Shown here piece by piece: positions 63,641 to 64,000 of a stretch of DNA of 64,000 nt. Every line of letters begins with the position of its first letter. Position 1 is the first letter of the stretch. The position numbers and the translations under genes were made by a program. Under the pieces are notes generated by a model. It did no database searches and had not been told where the DNA came from. It saw nothing but the letters and a program-made list of their open reading frames with translations. This stretch comes from Lumbricus terrestris (Eukaryota; Annelida; Clitellata; Crassiclitellata; Lumbricidae), in assembly GCA_949752735.1 (NCBI GenBank), contig OX457038.1:66602693-66666692 (forward strand), in the 5' to 3' direction.

Positions 63641-63834
63641 ATATATATAATTTAATTGATTGCACGTTCAACTCTGGTTATACAATCATGAACGACTAAG
63701 TACATGCAGAACAATGCAAAATGAGCCAGCAAAAACTTGTAGCTTAATATGTATGATATGTATGTTCGCATGTATCTATAATTATAATCTGTCGACGTAC
63801 CGTCACGTACGAATGTATGATTTATTTATTTATA

Positions 63835-64000
63835 CAAAGTGGGCCACAAAAAGAACCCTAAGGTTTTTGACAATATCTTGTCCAGAAGTTAGAATTTCAA
63901 AATCAAATCTTACAGGCTTAAAGACAATTCACATTTACACACGATGGCCAGATTTCATCAAAATATTTCAAACAGAACTGAAGTTAGCCTATATCACTTT
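63835..64000 (+). mobile_element. Mariner derivative, left end only (runs off window)
   Basis: After TA it starts caaagtgggccacaaaaag. It shares tggccagatttcatcaaaat and tttcaaacagaac with the long inverted ends at 3136 and 26349. Cut by the window edge. Confidence 0.85.

Overview
This is a metazoan nuclear window, probably from a marine invertebrate. Most of it is intron and repeat DNA: long di-, tri- and tetranucleotide arrays, minisatellites, cut-and-paste transposons, LINE fragments and tRNA-headed SINEs. There is no bacterial gene organisation. The sequence alone does not settle the phylum.

The one cellular gene I can support is a discoidin domain receptor (DDR), a collagen-receptor-type tyrosine kinase, on the minus strand. 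I rebuilt eight coding exons: 53713-53893 (signal peptide), 32653-32758, 12052-12193, 11128-11217 and 9810-9957 (discoidin domain), 7290-7841 (discoidin-like domain), 4856-5452 (stalk, transmembrane helix, juxtamembrane) and 1525-1994 (juxtamembrane). Intron phases agree at all seven junctions, and the joined reading frame gives about 762 residues. The kinase domain must lie beyond the left edge. Introns 1 and 2 are each about 20-21 kb and hold most of the window. One splice donor is GC rather than GT.

Layout. 1-12.2 kb holds six DDR exons, a 1.0-kb mariner derivative (3136-4142), two small hAT-type elements (5750-6065, 9997-10255) and a SINE. 12.2-32.6 kb is intron 2. It carries large microsatellites, a hAT MITE (16298-16728), a 2.49-kb direct duplication (18952-21437 and 24775-27259) separated by a 3.3-kb segment with a 60-bp minisatellite, and a truncated LINE (about 29858-32590) invaded by an apparently intact DD37D mariner (30128-31556). 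32.8-53.7 kb is intron 1. It carries two more truncated LINEs in the sense orientation of the gene, a 1.2-kb 18/19-bp minisatellite, and a hAT element (48948-50403) that contains a SINE. 53.9-64 kb lies upstream of the first coding exon and holds simple repeats, a SINE and the starts of two further transposons.

The genes do not form an operon-like unit. The theme is one large receptor gene whose introns host nested and recombining transposons. The most striking items are the recent duplication whose edge falls exactly on a TTAA target in a mariner, the nested LINE/mariner, and the DDR discoidin domain that keeps its disulphide frame but lacks several collagen-contact residues known from human DDR2.
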